A stretch of DNA of 64,000 nt from Cellulomonas terrae (GTDB lineage Bacteria; Actinomycetota; Actinomycetes; Actinomycetales; Cellulomonadaceae). Below, piece after piece: positions 8,516 through 16,463 of the stretch. How positions within the stretch are numbered: position 1 is the stretch's first letter; each line of letters opens with the position of its first letter. Below the pieces are notes generated by a model. The model made no database searches and had not been told where the DNA came from. It saw only the letters and a program-made list of their open reading frames with translations. The stretch covers positions 372,001-436,000 of the forward strand of contig NZ_BJWH01000001.1 in the NCBI RefSeq assembly GCF_007990265.1, written 5' to 3'. Both the position numbers and the translations under genes were made by a program.

Positions 8516-8910
8516 GGCTCCACCCGAGCCACGGCGGTCGCCCGCGCCTGCAGCGGCGAGCCGCCCCACGACGCCGGACCCACGGGCGACGACACCTCGA
8601 CAGTCACCCACCCGTCGGCGCGCGACACCGCGACCGACGCGTCCGCACCGGCCAGCCGCCGAGCCGTCGTCGTGACGTCACCATCCGGTTCCCCCAGTGC
8701 GGCGGCCCGGGCCCCGGCTCGTGCGGCATCGGTGCTCCGCGTCTGTGCGATCGCCGCCGACGCGACCGCGAGCAGCGCGACCAGCAGGAGCGCGACCGCG
8801 GGCAGACCGATCGCGAGCTCGGCAGTGACGCTGCCGCGATCCCGCCGGCTCGCGGGCATCGTCGCGGCCGTCGTCCCGGCAGTCTTCGTGGTCGCCGGCG
8901 CGGTGGTCAC
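8512..8910 (-). CDS. tadE: TadE-family pseudopilin
   Basis: 132 residues from GTG 8910, which overlaps the pilin stop as GTGA (an ATG at 8859 is an alternative). The segment RDRGSVTAELAIGLPAVALL fits a class III prepilin site G|SVTAE with the essential glutamate at +5 and a hydrophobic helix, followed by STDAARAGARAAALGE, typical of TadE. The remainder is a beta-rich ectodomain (VTVEVSSPVGP). Minor pilin of the Tad/Flp system, processed by a TadV-type peptidase not present in this window. Confidence 0.85.
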   Translation of the reverse strand: MTTAPATTKTAGTTAATMPASRRDRGSVTAELAIGLPAVALLLVALLAVASAAIAQTRSTDAARAGARAAALGEPDGDVTTTARRLAGADASVAVSRADGWVTVEVSSPVGPASWGGSPLQARATAVARVEP

Positions 8911-9305
8911 GACGACAGGGCCTGACGGATGATCCCGAGCAGCAGCCCCTTGACCTCGTTCCCCTTGAGGATGACGACGAGCAGGCCCGCGAAGCCGACC
9001 GCCGCGAGCGTCGCGATGGCGTACTCGGCGGTCGCCATCCCCGCGTCCGCCAGTCCGGCCCGAGCACGGCGGCTTCGTTCGTGCCATGCCAGGACGGTGC
9101 GCGGGAGCCGCCGACCGCGTCCGCGGACCGCCGACCGTCGCGCGTCGGACCGGGTGCGCAGGCGCCTCGCGGGGCTGGTCCGGCTCTTCGCATCGCGTTC
9201 CGCGCCCGGCGGTGGAACCAGCCGCAGCGTGGCACTCCCGGACGTCGGGTCGTCGTCGCACGGGTGCGTGCGGTCCACTGCCGGGACCGTGGTGTGGTGC
9301 GTCAT
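8907..9305 (-). CDS. DUF4244-type Flp pilin with long N-terminal extension
   Basis: 132 residues. The last 44 are a Flp-type pilin: cleavage at DAG|MATAEYA leaves Glu at +5 and Tyr at +6, then one hydrophobic helix and a short tail, IIRQALSS. This is the major pilin candidate. Before it lie about 88 arginine-rich, low-complexity residues, far longer than a normal Flp leader. I choose ATG 9305 because GAGAGGAGAGG precedes it, but an internal start nearer the cleavage site cannot be excluded. It heads the downstream half of the tad operon. Confidence 0.8.
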   Translation of the reverse strand: MTHHTTVPAVDRTHPCDDDPTSGSATLRLVPPPGAERDAKSRTSPARRLRTRSDARRSAVRGRGRRLPRTVLAWHERSRRARAGLADAGMATAEYAIATLAAVGFAGLLVVILKGNEVKGLLLGIIRQALSS

Positions 9306-9544
9306 GGCCTCTCCTCTCTCGTGGCGCCGCGGACTGTCCGGCGCCATGCCAGCGTCGACGGCGGCGCGGGTGCGCGGACGTCGCCGGGCCACATCGGTGG
9401 GTGGAGGTCCCGCGCGAGGGGGCTGTGGACGCCTCGATCGACGACCTGATCTCGATCGAGCGGTCGGTGGCACGGCGGCTGCGCCGGTGCTCCGGCCCGT
9501 GCGTGACCGTTGCCCGCACGAGAGTGTCCGAGGGGAGTCCTACA

Positions 9545-10729
9545 GTGCGTGACATGGCGACGATCGGGACGGACTGGCGGATGGTCGACGGCGTTGCGAC
9601 GGCATGGTTCGACGCGCCGTCGCTGACGGCGGGAGCCGCACTGGCCGGGCGCACCGTCGAGCTGTCGACCGAGATCGTCGTGGACCTGCGCGCGACGGGC
9701 GTCCGGGTGCGCCTCGACACCGCCGAGCACGCCGAGGCGGTGTCGGCGGCCGCGCAGGAGCTCGGGCTGTCCGCGAACCCTGCCCCTCTCCAGCACCTGA
9801 GCGTCGTGCTCGAGTCCGTCGACCCGTCCGCGGTGACACCGTTCTGGCGGCGCGCCCTCGACTACGCGCCCGGGCCGGCCGGCGAGCTGGCGGACCCCCT
9901 GCGGCGCGACCCCGCGCTGCGGGTCCGGCGGTCGACCGAGCCGAGGCCGTTGCGCAACCGCATCCACCTGGACGTGGTGCGCCCCTCCGCAGGCGTCGAG
10001 CAGGCGGATCTCGGCGAGCCGTTCGGGGCGTACGGGGTCTGTCACGCCGACGCCGACGGCAACGAGGTCGACCTGGTGCCGGGTGGGCCGCTCGACGAGA
10101 GGACCGAGGCCTCGGACTGGCAGGCGGTGTTCAGCGCGATGGCGTGCTACCGCACCACCTCCCCGACGCAGCAGCGCGACCTGGTCGCCGCAGCAGCGTC
10201 GCTCGCCGACGACGCGGGCTTCCCGCTCCTGGTCGACGTGCGGCCCGGGCTCGTGATCCTCGACAGCGGCAAGGACCAGTGGGTGGACGACGCTCACGGC
10301 CTCGACCTCGACTTCACCGACCTCGCCGCACGCCTCCAGACCGCGGCCCGCGAGCTCGGGGCCACGGCGGACCCGGGGGTGCCCCGCTTCGTCCAGCTGT
10401 TCCTCGACGCCGCCGACGTCGCCGCGGTCCGCGCGTTCTGGGTCGCCGCACTCGGGTACAGCCCCGACCGCCGCGACTGGAACAGCGACATCAACGACCC
10501 CCGCAGGCTGAACCCGGAGCTGGTGTTCCAGGAGGTCGACACCGCGGAGACGGAGCGGCGCCGGCAGCGCAACCGGATCCACGTCGAGCTGGCTGTGCCG
10601 GCAGACCTCGCGCAGACGCACCTCGCCACGGCTGTCGGGGCCGGGGGCCGGCTCCTGGACGACTCGCAGGGGCGGTGGCGCGTCGCCGACCCCGAGGGCA
10701 ACGAGCTCGTGATCGTCAGCGGGGCGTGA
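9545..10729 (+). CDS. VOC-family protein, tandemly duplicated
   Basis: 394 residues. Two copies of a two-part unit are visible: a region resembling pterin-4a-carbinolamine dehydratase (about 1-90 and 205-290) followed by a VOC/glyoxalase-like half with the paired blocks RNRIHLDVVRPSAG...DADGNEVDLV (about 135-180) and RNRIHVELAVPAD...DPEGNELVIV (about 340-392). Function unknown; VOC folds bind metals or small ligands. The dehydratase-like parts lack the usual His-His. I use GTG 9545, seven bases after AGGGGAG; ATG 9554 is the alternative. The gene sits on the opposite strand inside the tad locus. Confidence 0.78.
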   Translation: MRDMATIGTDWRMVDGVATAWFDAPSLTAGAALAGRTVELSTEIVVDLRATGVRVRLDTAEHAEAVSAAAQELGLSANPAPLQHLSVVLESVDPSAVTPFWRRALDYAPGPAGELADPLRRDPALRVRRSTEPRPLRNRIHLDVVRPSAGVEQADLGEPFGAYGVCHADADGNEVDLVPGGPLDERTEASDWQAVFSAMACYRTTSPTQQRDLVAAAASLADDAGFPLLVDVRPGLVILDSGKDQWVDDAHGLDLDFTDLAARLQTAARELGATADPGVPRFVQLFLDAADVAAVRAFWVAALGYSPDRRDWNSDINDPRRLNPELVFQEVDTAETERRRQRNRIHVELAVPADLAQTHLATAVGAGGRLLDDSQGRWRVADPEGNELVIVSGA

Positions 10730-10756
10730 GCGCGACGGTCTCCGCAGCGGTCAGGC

Positions 10757-11305
10757 TCAGCCGACCAGGTCGCCCGCGAGGCTGAGCAGCATCGGCACGA
10801 GCCCGAGCAGGACGAACGCGGGCAGGAAGCACAGCCCGAGCGGCAGGACGAGCTGCACCCCGAGCGCACCGGCGGCAGTGCGGGAGCGGGTGCGCCGGTC
10901 CCGTCGTCGCTGGTCCGCTCGCCCGCGCAGAGCCGGCCCGGGTGCGGTCCCCGTGCTCCAGCTGGGCCCCAGCGCCTCGACGAGGTCGGTCAGGTCCGAG
11001 CCCGCCCACGCCGACTGCCAGGACGCTCCGAGCAGCAGCGCCGACCCGCCCCGAGCCAGCTCCTGCCCCTGTGCTCCGCCCACGGCCGCGCCGACGGCCG
11101 ACAGTGCCCGCGGCAGGGACACCCCGGTGCTGATCGCGACGTCGAGCAGGTCGAGCAGCAGCACCCCGTCCATCGGCCCAGCGAGATCGCGACCTTCCGG
11201 TCGGGCCCGCTCTCGCGCGGTCCACCCTCCACGGACCCACCACCACGGGCTGGTCGCCGCACCGCACGAGAGCACGACCAGCACGGCGAGCCCGGCAGGC
11301 GTCAC
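10757..11305 (-). CDS. tadC: TadC-like type II secretion F-domain protein
   Basis: 182 residues from GTG 11305, overlapping the tadB stop as GTGA. An N-terminal membrane helix, then a T2SSF domain (LLLDLLDVAISTGVSLPRAL about 49-68) and a final hydrophobic region LVLPLGLCFLPAFVLLGLVP. It is an inner-membrane platform protein working with TadB above the TadA ATPase. It is shorter than typical TadC because the region between the helices is compressed. It converges on the VOC gene with 27 bases between stops. Confidence 0.85.
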   Translation of the reverse strand: MTPAGLAVLVVLSCGAATSPWWWVRGGWTARERARPEGRDLAGPMDGVLLLDLLDVAISTGVSLPRALSAVGAAVGGAQGQELARGGSALLLGASWQSAWAGSDLTDLVEALGPSWSTGTAPGPALRGRADQRRRDRRTRSRTAAGALGVQLVLPLGLCFLPAFVLLGLVPMLLSLAGDLVG

Positions 11306-12261
11306 GATCGTGTCCGTACGACGTCGGCACGGACGTCGGGTGGGCCGAGGAGCCCCGTGCCCGATCGTGTCCGCGCAGCGTCGGCACGGACGTGGGGCTG
11401 ACCGAGGAGCCGTGTGCCCGGTCGGGCCCGTTCACCGCCGCCCCGGACGACAGGCGGTCCGAGGAGCCAGCTGCGGGGCCGGCCCGCCCGAGGCATGCCC
11501 GCAGGGTCGTCGCCGGCGCGACCCGCCCGGGCCAGGAGCGCGGCCGTCCACCAGCGCCCCAGCAGCAGCAACGCCGCACCGACCAGCGCCGACACCGTCC
11601 CGGGGCCACCGGAGAGGACGACACCGACCGGGTCGGCGCCCAGCAGAGCGCCCAGCACCACGCCGAGCAGCGGGAGCCACGCGAGCACCTGCGCGGTGGA
11701 GCGCGGTCCGGACAGCGCCGCGCGGCGTTCGCCCTCCGCCTCCTCGTCGGCCGCGACCGCGGACGCGATCCGTTCGAGCACCCCCGCGAGCGGTGCGCCG
11801 AGCTCTTCCGAGAGCCGAACCGCGGCGAGCACCGCACGGGCACGCTGCACCGTCCCGTCGTCGCCGCGCCCGCGCACCCGGCTCCGCCCGGGAGGGGCAA
11901 CGACTCCGCGGACCGGGCCACTCTCGGCATGCCGGCGAGCCCGCACCCGAGCCGGTCGGGACGTCGCCGCGAGCAGGGCGTGGAGGCTCGGCCCAGGTCC
12001 GGGTGCTGTCGCGAGCACGGCGTGGTCGCTGGGTCTGCGAGCCGTCGTGCCGAGCGTCCGGGACCACGCCTGGGCAGGTGCCGCACCGGCGCGGAGCTGC
12101 GCGCAGACGCCGAGCAGCACGGCCGCCAGGTCAGGAGCTGCCGATGGTCGTTCCCGTCGGTCGACCGGCCGTTCTCGCGCGGCCGGCCCGACCCGGCGCC
12201 CTCCTCCCCCGGCCACCGTGAGGACAGCGAGCGCGACGAGCAGCCCGACCGTGACGCTCAT
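11302..12261 (-). CDS. tadB: TadB-like type II secretion F-domain protein
   Basis: 319 residues. The start ATG 12261 overlaps the tadA stop as ATGA. The N-terminal helix (MSVTVGLLVALAVLTV) is followed by a variable Arg/Pro-rich stretch, the T2SSF core LAAVRLSEELGAPLAGVLERIASAVAADEE and two hydrophobic helices (LLGVVLGALLGADPVGVVL, VSALVGAALLLLG). The last about 60 residues are low-complexity and contain two near-copies of LLG-PP/QP-VRADAARTRSGT, encoded by a tandem DNA repeat at 11302-11400. Platform protein of the Tad pilus machine. Confidence 0.83.
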   Translation of the reverse strand: MSVTVGLLVALAVLTVAGGGGRRVGPAARERPVDRRERPSAAPDLAAVLLGVCAQLRAGAAPAQAWSRTLGTTARRPSDHAVLATAPGPGPSLHALLAATSRPARVRARRHAESGPVRGVVAPPGRSRVRGRGDDGTVQRARAVLAAVRLSEELGAPLAGVLERIASAVAADEEAEGERRAALSGPRSTAQVLAWLPLLGVVLGALLGADPVGVVLSGGPGTVSALVGAALLLLGRWWTAALLARAGRAGDDPAGMPRAGRPRSWLLGPPVVRGGGERARPGTRLLGQPHVRADAARTRSGTGLLGPPDVRADVVRTRS

Positions 12262-13457
12262 CGGGACCGCCCGAGCTCCGCGCGTGTCACCGGCAGGCCC
12301 AGACGGCCCGCGAGCGCCGGCCATGCCGAGCCCGGAGTGGTGACACCCGACGCGTCGACGCGGATCGCGCAGGCGACCTCGAGGTCCCCCGACGCCGCCC
12401 GCTGCACGACACCGACCTCGGCGACGTACCGGCGGTCGTCCCGTCGCAGGTGCAGCACCGCGTCGAACGCGCTCGCGGCCTGCGCGGCGAGGGCCTCACG
12501 GGACATCCCCGCCAGTGCCGCGAGCGCCTCGAGGCGCGCGGGCACGTCAGCGGCGGCGTTCGCGTGCACGGTGGCGCACCCGCCGTCGTGCCCGGTGTTC
12601 AGCGCGGCGAGCACCTCCCGGACCTCGGCGCCCCGGCACTCCCCGAGCACGATCCGGTCGGGTCGCATGCGCAGCGCGTGCCGGACGAGATCGGTCAGGT
12701 CCACCCGCCCGGCGCCGTCGACGTTCGCGTGCCGCGCGAGGAGCCGGACGACGTGCGGGTGCGCGGGGGCCAGCTCGCCGGCTTCCTCGACGACCACGAG
12801 GCGTTCGTCGTGCGGGACCAGGGACAGCAGGGCGGCGAGCAGCGTCGTCTTCCCCGAGCCGGTGGCCCCCGAGATCAGCAGGTTGGCCCGGGTCGCGACG
12901 AGCGCGCGGACCACGGGCACCAGGGCGGGTGCGAGCGTCCCCGACGCGACGAGCTGCTCCACGGTGAACGCGCGGGACCGGACCACCCGCAGGCTGATCA
13001 GCGCGCACGCACCCGCGACCGGTGGGAGCACGGCGTGCAGGCGCGTTCCGTCCGGCAGCCGGGCGTCGACCGCGGGAGAGGCGTCGTCGAGCCGCTGCCC
13101 GCCCGCCGCGGCGAGCCGGACCGCGAGCGCTCGGACGTCCTCGGCACCCCCGAGGTCCACGTCGGCACGACCCAGCCGGCCCGCCCGCTCCACCCAGACG
13201 TCGCGCGGCCCGTTGACCAGCACGTCGGTGACGTCGGGGTCGTCGAGGAGGACCTGCAGCCGACCGGCTCCGAACAGCTCGTCGCGCACGGTCCTGGTGA
13301 CGGACCTCAGCGCGCTCGAGCCGAGCACGGCGCCGACGTCGCGCGCCGCCGCCTCGACGGCGACACCGAGGGAGCTGTCGGAGGTGGCGTGCGGGCCGAG
13401 CCGGGTCCTGACCGCATCGAGGAAGTCTGGTCCGACGCCCCTGACCACCGTGCTCAC
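12258..13457 (-). CDS. tadA: TadA/CpaF-type pilus assembly ATPase
   Basis: 399 residues. The N-terminal all-helical part is followed by VTDVLVNGPRDVWVERAGRL, the CpaF signature; Walker A ISGATGSGKTTLL, the Asp box VVVEEAGEL and Walker B RIVLGECRGAEV follow, then the His box GCATVHAN. This cytoplasmic hexameric ATPase powers Flp/Tad pilus assembly. The start is GTG 13457, overlapping the preceding stop as GTGA, with MSTVV matching the usual N-terminus; the long open frame upstream of it is in the shadow of the neighbouring gene. Confidence 0.92.
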   Translation of the reverse strand: MSTVVRGVGPDFLDAVRTRLGPHATSDSSLGVAVEAAARDVGAVLGSSALRSVTRTVRDELFGAGRLQVLLDDPDVTDVLVNGPRDVWVERAGRLGRADVDLGGAEDVRALAVRLAAAGGQRLDDASPAVDARLPDGTRLHAVLPPVAGACALISLRVVRSRAFTVEQLVASGTLAPALVPVVRALVATRANLLISGATGSGKTTLLAALLSLVPHDERLVVVEEAGELAPAHPHVVRLLARHANVDGAGRVDLTDLVRHALRMRPDRIVLGECRGAEVREVLAALNTGHDGGCATVHANAAADVPARLEALAALAGMSREALAAQAASAFDAVLHLRRDDRRYVAEVGVVQRAASGDLEVACAIRVDASGVTTPGSAWPALAGRLGLPVTRAELGRSR

Positions 13458-14218
13458 GTCAGGTTCCGCTGCAGGGCCGTGACGACCCGGGCCGCCGAGC
13501 GGGCGGTCCGGCCGGTGTCGGGCACCCCGCCCCGTTCGAGCGCCGCCGCGAGAGCGCGGTCCGGCGCGAGCGTCAGCAGGACCGGCAGGTCGACCGCCTC
13601 CGACAGCTCGGTCGAGCCCAGCCCGCCCGGCGCCGGGCCCCGGGCGACGAGCCACGTCGGGACGTTCGGTGGGCCGAGGTGGGGACGCATCGCGAGGATC
13701 CCGGCGACCGTCCGCAGGTCGCGCGGCGCGACGACGAGCACGGCGTCGCACGCGCCCGCGAGCGACTCCCCGGCCACGACGGCGGCGCGGTCCAGGTCGA
13801 GCACCAGCGCCCCCGCCTCCGAGGTCAGCGCGTGCAGGACGTCGGCGACGACCGCCGGTTCGGGGGCTCCCGGGCGGGCGCGGTCGGCGCTGAGCACCCC
13901 GCACGCGCCCCACCGCGGCAGCAGCGCGAGGACGTCTGCCCCGGACACCTCGCCACGCGCGTCCGCCAGGTCCGGCCAGCGGACGCCGTCGGCCGACTCG
14001 AGCCCGAGCAGCACGTCGATCCCGGCCGACGCCCGGTCGAGGTCGACCAGGACGGTCGCGGTCCGTCGGGCGAGGTGACGGGCGACGGTCGCGGCCAGCG
14101 TCGACGCGCCGGCGCCGCCGCGCCCGGCCACGACACCGATGACGAGCGCGCGCTGCGGAGGTGAGGCGACCGACGGCCAGGTCGGGAGGACGGGTCGGGC
14201 ACCGGCGAGGGGGGTCAT
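13454..14218 (-). CDS. Ssd/CpaE-like ATPase (septum-site-determining family)
   Basis: 254 residues from ATG 14218, behind GAGGAG. It has a MinD/ParA-type fold: VVAGRGGAGASTLAATVARHL (deviant P-loop), TVLVDLDRASAGIDVLLGLE and GALVLDLDRAAVVAGESL. The signature lysine of the Walker A motif (KGGxGKT) is absent: the loop reads GRGGAGAST, as in some CpaE proteins. In Mycobacterium the orthologous-looking Rv3660c (Ssd) heads a tad locus and affects division; here it likewise precedes tadA. It probably localises or regulates the pilus machine rather than acting as a strong ATPase. Confidence 0.82.
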   Translation of the reverse strand: MTPLAGARPVLPTWPSVASPPQRALVIGVVAGRGGAGASTLAATVARHLARRTATVLVDLDRASAGIDVLLGLESADGVRWPDLADARGEVSGADVLALLPRWGACGVLSADRARPGAPEPAVVADVLHALTSEAGALVLDLDRAAVVAGESLAGACDAVLVVAPRDLRTVAGILAMRPHLGPPNVPTWLVARGPAPGGLGSTELSEAVDLPVLLTLAPDRALAAALERGGVPDTGRTARSAARVVTALQRNLT

Positions 14219-14534
14219 CGGTGCTCCTCTGCGTCGGTGCCGACCTGACCGCCGGCGCACCCCGAACACTGCCGCGCGCGACGGCATCGACGGCGCCCGC
14301 TGCCGCTCCCTGTGGACGCCCGTGGGCTCGGCCGGGCTGTGGGCGGCTCGGGGCAGAGTCTCGGTCAGCGCTCCCCGTCGGACGGCCAGGAGCGGTCCGC
14401 GCCACCCCGACTCGCCTCGACCGACCTGCCTCGTCAGCCCGCGCTCTGTCGGCGTCGCCCACTAGGCTCACCGCGAGCCGCCAGGCACCCGGACACGGGG
14501 CCGCCGACATCGACGACGACCACCGCGGAGCAGC
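14219..14534. other. Divergent intergenic region, 316 bases
   Basis: Separates the leftward tad operon from the rightward HAD gene. The only promoter-like element I see is TAGGCT at 14463-14468, a typical actinobacterial -10 reading toward the HAD gene; no convincing -35. No open frame with a ribosome-binding site and no hairpin of note. Confidence 0.4.
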
Positions 14535-15341
14535 ATGGACGAGGACCCGACGCAGCCCGACGTGCTGCGCGAGGCTGCCTTCTTCGACCTCGACAAGACG
14601 ATCATCGCGACGTCGTCCGCCACGGCCTTCTCCCGCCCGTTCCTGGCCCAGGGCCTGCTCACCCGGCGCTCGGTCCTGCGCACCGCCTACGCGCAGCTGC
14701 TGTACCTGGTCGGCGGCGCGGACGAGGACCAGACGGAGCGCCTGCGCGCGCAGCTGTCGCGGATGGTGGCGGGGTGGGACGTCTCGCTGGTGTCCTCGAT
14801 CGTCGCCGAGACGCTGCACGAGTCCATCGACCCCACCGTGTACGCGGAGGCCGTGGCGCTGATCGAGGCGCACCACGCCGCGGGCCGGGACGTCGTGGTG
14901 GTGTCCGCGTCGGGCGCGGAGGTGGTCGAGCCGATCGCCGCGATCCTCGGCGCCGACCATGTCATCGCGACCCGCATGAACGTGGTCGACGGCCGGTACA
15001 CGGGCGAGATCGACTTCTACGCCTACGGGGAGAACAAGGCGTCGGCCATCCGGGACCTCGCGCTGGTCGAGGGCTACGACCTGGCGGCGAGCTACGCGTA
15101 CTCGGACTCGATCACGGACGCCCCGATGCTCGGTGCGGTCGGCCACGCGTTCGCCGTGAACCCGGACCGGGCGCTGCGCAGGCTGGCGGCCGAGCGGGGC
15201 TGGGGGACGCTGTCGTTCGTCCGGCCGGTCCCGCTGTTCCCGCGCCGGGCGCGCATCGCCACGGCAGGCGTCGTCGCGGTCGTCGCCATCGCCGTCGTGG
15301 TCACCTGGGTGGCCGTCCGCCGGCGTCGCCGGGGCCCCTGA
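14535..15341 (+). CDS. HAD-IB family phosphatase, membrane-anchored
   Basis: 268 residues. HAD motif I is FFDLDKTI (Asp18, Asp20), motif II SASG, motif III the lysine in ENKASAI and motif IV SDSITDAPML. This is the SerB-like IB subclass, which dephosphorylates small molecules or phospholipids. Unusually for the class, a transmembrane helix (VVAVVAIAVVVTWVAV) ends the protein at about residues 240-260, so the enzyme is probably tethered to the inner face of the membrane. A gene of this type next to ssd and tad genes is a recurrent actinobacterial arrangement (Rv3660c-Rv3661 in M. tuberculosis). Confidence 0.87.
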   Translation: MDEDPTQPDVLREAAFFDLDKTIIATSSATAFSRPFLAQGLLTRRSVLRTAYAQLLYLVGGADEDQTERLRAQLSRMVAGWDVSLVSSIVAETLHESIDPTVYAEAVALIEAHHAAGRDVVVVSASGAEVVEPIAAILGADHVIATRMNVVDGRYTGEIDFYAYGENKASAIRDLALVEGYDLAASYAYSDSITDAPMLGAVGHAFAVNPDRALRRLAAERGWGTLSFVRPVPLFPRRARIATAGVVAVVAIAVVVTWVAVRRRRRGP

Positions 15342-15500
15342 GCCCGTCCCGCATCACGGACAGCCGTCCCAGCATCCGGCGGACCGGTCGGCGTGGCCTG
15401 CGGCGTCGTCGCCACGGGTTCCGCTCGTCCGGGATGTGAGGTACGACAGGTCTCACAACTGCATGACCGTGAAGGTACCCACGCGCAGGAGAGCCCACCT

Positions 15501-15554
15501 ATGGGCAGGTCGACCGGGCTGGACCCGTCGCGACCGACACCGGTGCACGCTTGA
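15501..15554 (+). CDS. Possible 17-residue peptide
   Basis: ATG at 15501 lies 9 bases after CAGGAG and reads MGRSTGLDPSRPTPVHA before TGA, then a strong hairpin 24 bases on. The arrangement resembles a small gene or leader, but short open frames with a fortuitous AGGAG are common in GC-rich DNA. Confidence 0.2.
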   Translation: MGRSTGLDPSRPTPVHA

Positions 15555-15578
15555 TCGCCTTCTCGGTCGGCTGTTGGC

Positions 15579-15602
15579 GACGGCGCCCCCTGGGGCGCCG
15601 TC
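15579..15602. terminator. GC-rich hairpin, bidirectional terminator candidate
   Basis: GACGGCGCCCC pairs perfectly with GGGGCGCCGTC around a 2-base centre (in practice a 9-bp stem and 6-base loop). It begins six bases after the stop of the leftward Fic-fold gene and ends the region downstream of the HAD gene. There is no clear U-tract, as is usual in this phylum. Confidence 0.65.
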
Positions 15603-15607
15603 GTTCG

Positions 15608-16429
15608 TCAGGGCAGCGAGCCCGCCAGCACACCGTCCGCGATCACGCGCGCCTCGGCCGCCCCGCTCGACACGGCGGCGCCAGACGCGCGCACCCACGC
15701 TGCCACGCCGTCGGCCGAACCCGTCGCGAAGCCCGCCGCCGCGCCCAGGTACGGGTTGAGGGCAGCGGCCCAGGCGGGCTCGGTGACGAGCGACCCGGTC
15801 GGGTCGAGGCCGCGGGTCGTCAGCAGCAGCCGCGCCACCGCACGGGCGACGATCCCGTTCGCGGCGGCGAACGGTCGTAGGGTGAGCAGCTCGCCGTGCA
15901 CGACGGCCGCGACGACGAGGGCCGGCGCGGCGGAGTCCTGCAGGGTGCGGCCCAGGAGCTCGACGCGAGCGGCGAGCTCGTCACCGACCACCGCCGGCCC
16001 CAGTCCACGGAGGTCGCCGGGCTGCTCGGTCGAGCGCAGCCGGCCGACCGACGCGTCGGGCAGCCAGCCACCGGTCGCGGCGACGTGCAGCTGCGTGAGC
16101 AGCTGGCCGAGCGGGGGCAGCGCGACGGCGCCGCGGTCGCCGAGGGCCGGCATCCAGCGCTCCACCAGGGCGGTCGCTCGCAGCGCGCCGACGACCACGG
16201 GTGCGTTCCCGCCCTCGGTGGCCAGCGACCGCACGAGCGACAGCGGCACGCGGACGCCCTCGATCTCGCACGACGCGCGTGTCGCCCGCAGACCGGCCTC
16301 GGCCCGCACCTCGCGCCACCGGCGCCGGTAGGCCTCGTGCCAGCGCAGCTCCTCGCACGCGACCCTCGCGCGGTCGACCGTGTCGGCGACGCCGGGGAGA
16401 TCCAGCAGCGGGGTGAGGGGGTCGGTCAC
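15608..16429 (-). CDS. Fic-fold protein with degenerate active site
   Basis: 273 residues, all-helical. Where Fic enzymes have HPFxxGNGRxxR this protein reads LRPFAAANGIVARAVAR (residues 184-200): the catalytic histidine is Arg185 and the phosphate-gripping GNGR is ANGI. Yet it keeps an inhibitory-helix-like SCEIEG (Ser53-Gly58), the class II (S/T)xxxEG motif. AMP-transfer activity is therefore unlikely; it may bind nucleotide or a partner. The length fits a complete Fic domain with N-terminal helices. It sits beside the HAD-IB gene and is divergent from the malic enzyme, 34 bases away. Confidence 0.7.
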   Translation of the reverse strand: MTDPLTPLLDLPGVADTVDRARVACEELRWHEAYRRRWREVRAEAGLRATRASCEIEGVRVPLSLVRSLATEGGNAPVVVGALRATALVERWMPALGDRGAVALPPLGQLLTQLHVAATGGWLPDASVGRLRSTEQPGDLRGLGPAVVGDELAARVELLGRTLQDSAAPALVVAAVVHGELLTLRPFAAANGIVARAVARLLLTTRGLDPTGSLVTEPAWAAALNPYLGAAAGFATGSADGVAAWVRASGAAVSSGAAEARVIADGVLAGSLP

Positions 16430-16463
16430 GCCGTCACCCTAGTGAGCGCGGCACAATGTCCGG

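Noticed and set aside
15436..15759. 107-residue rightward frame overlapping the Fic-fold gene end
   Set aside because: The sequence is Pro/Arg low-complexity and runs through a terminator hairpin into an established convergent gene.
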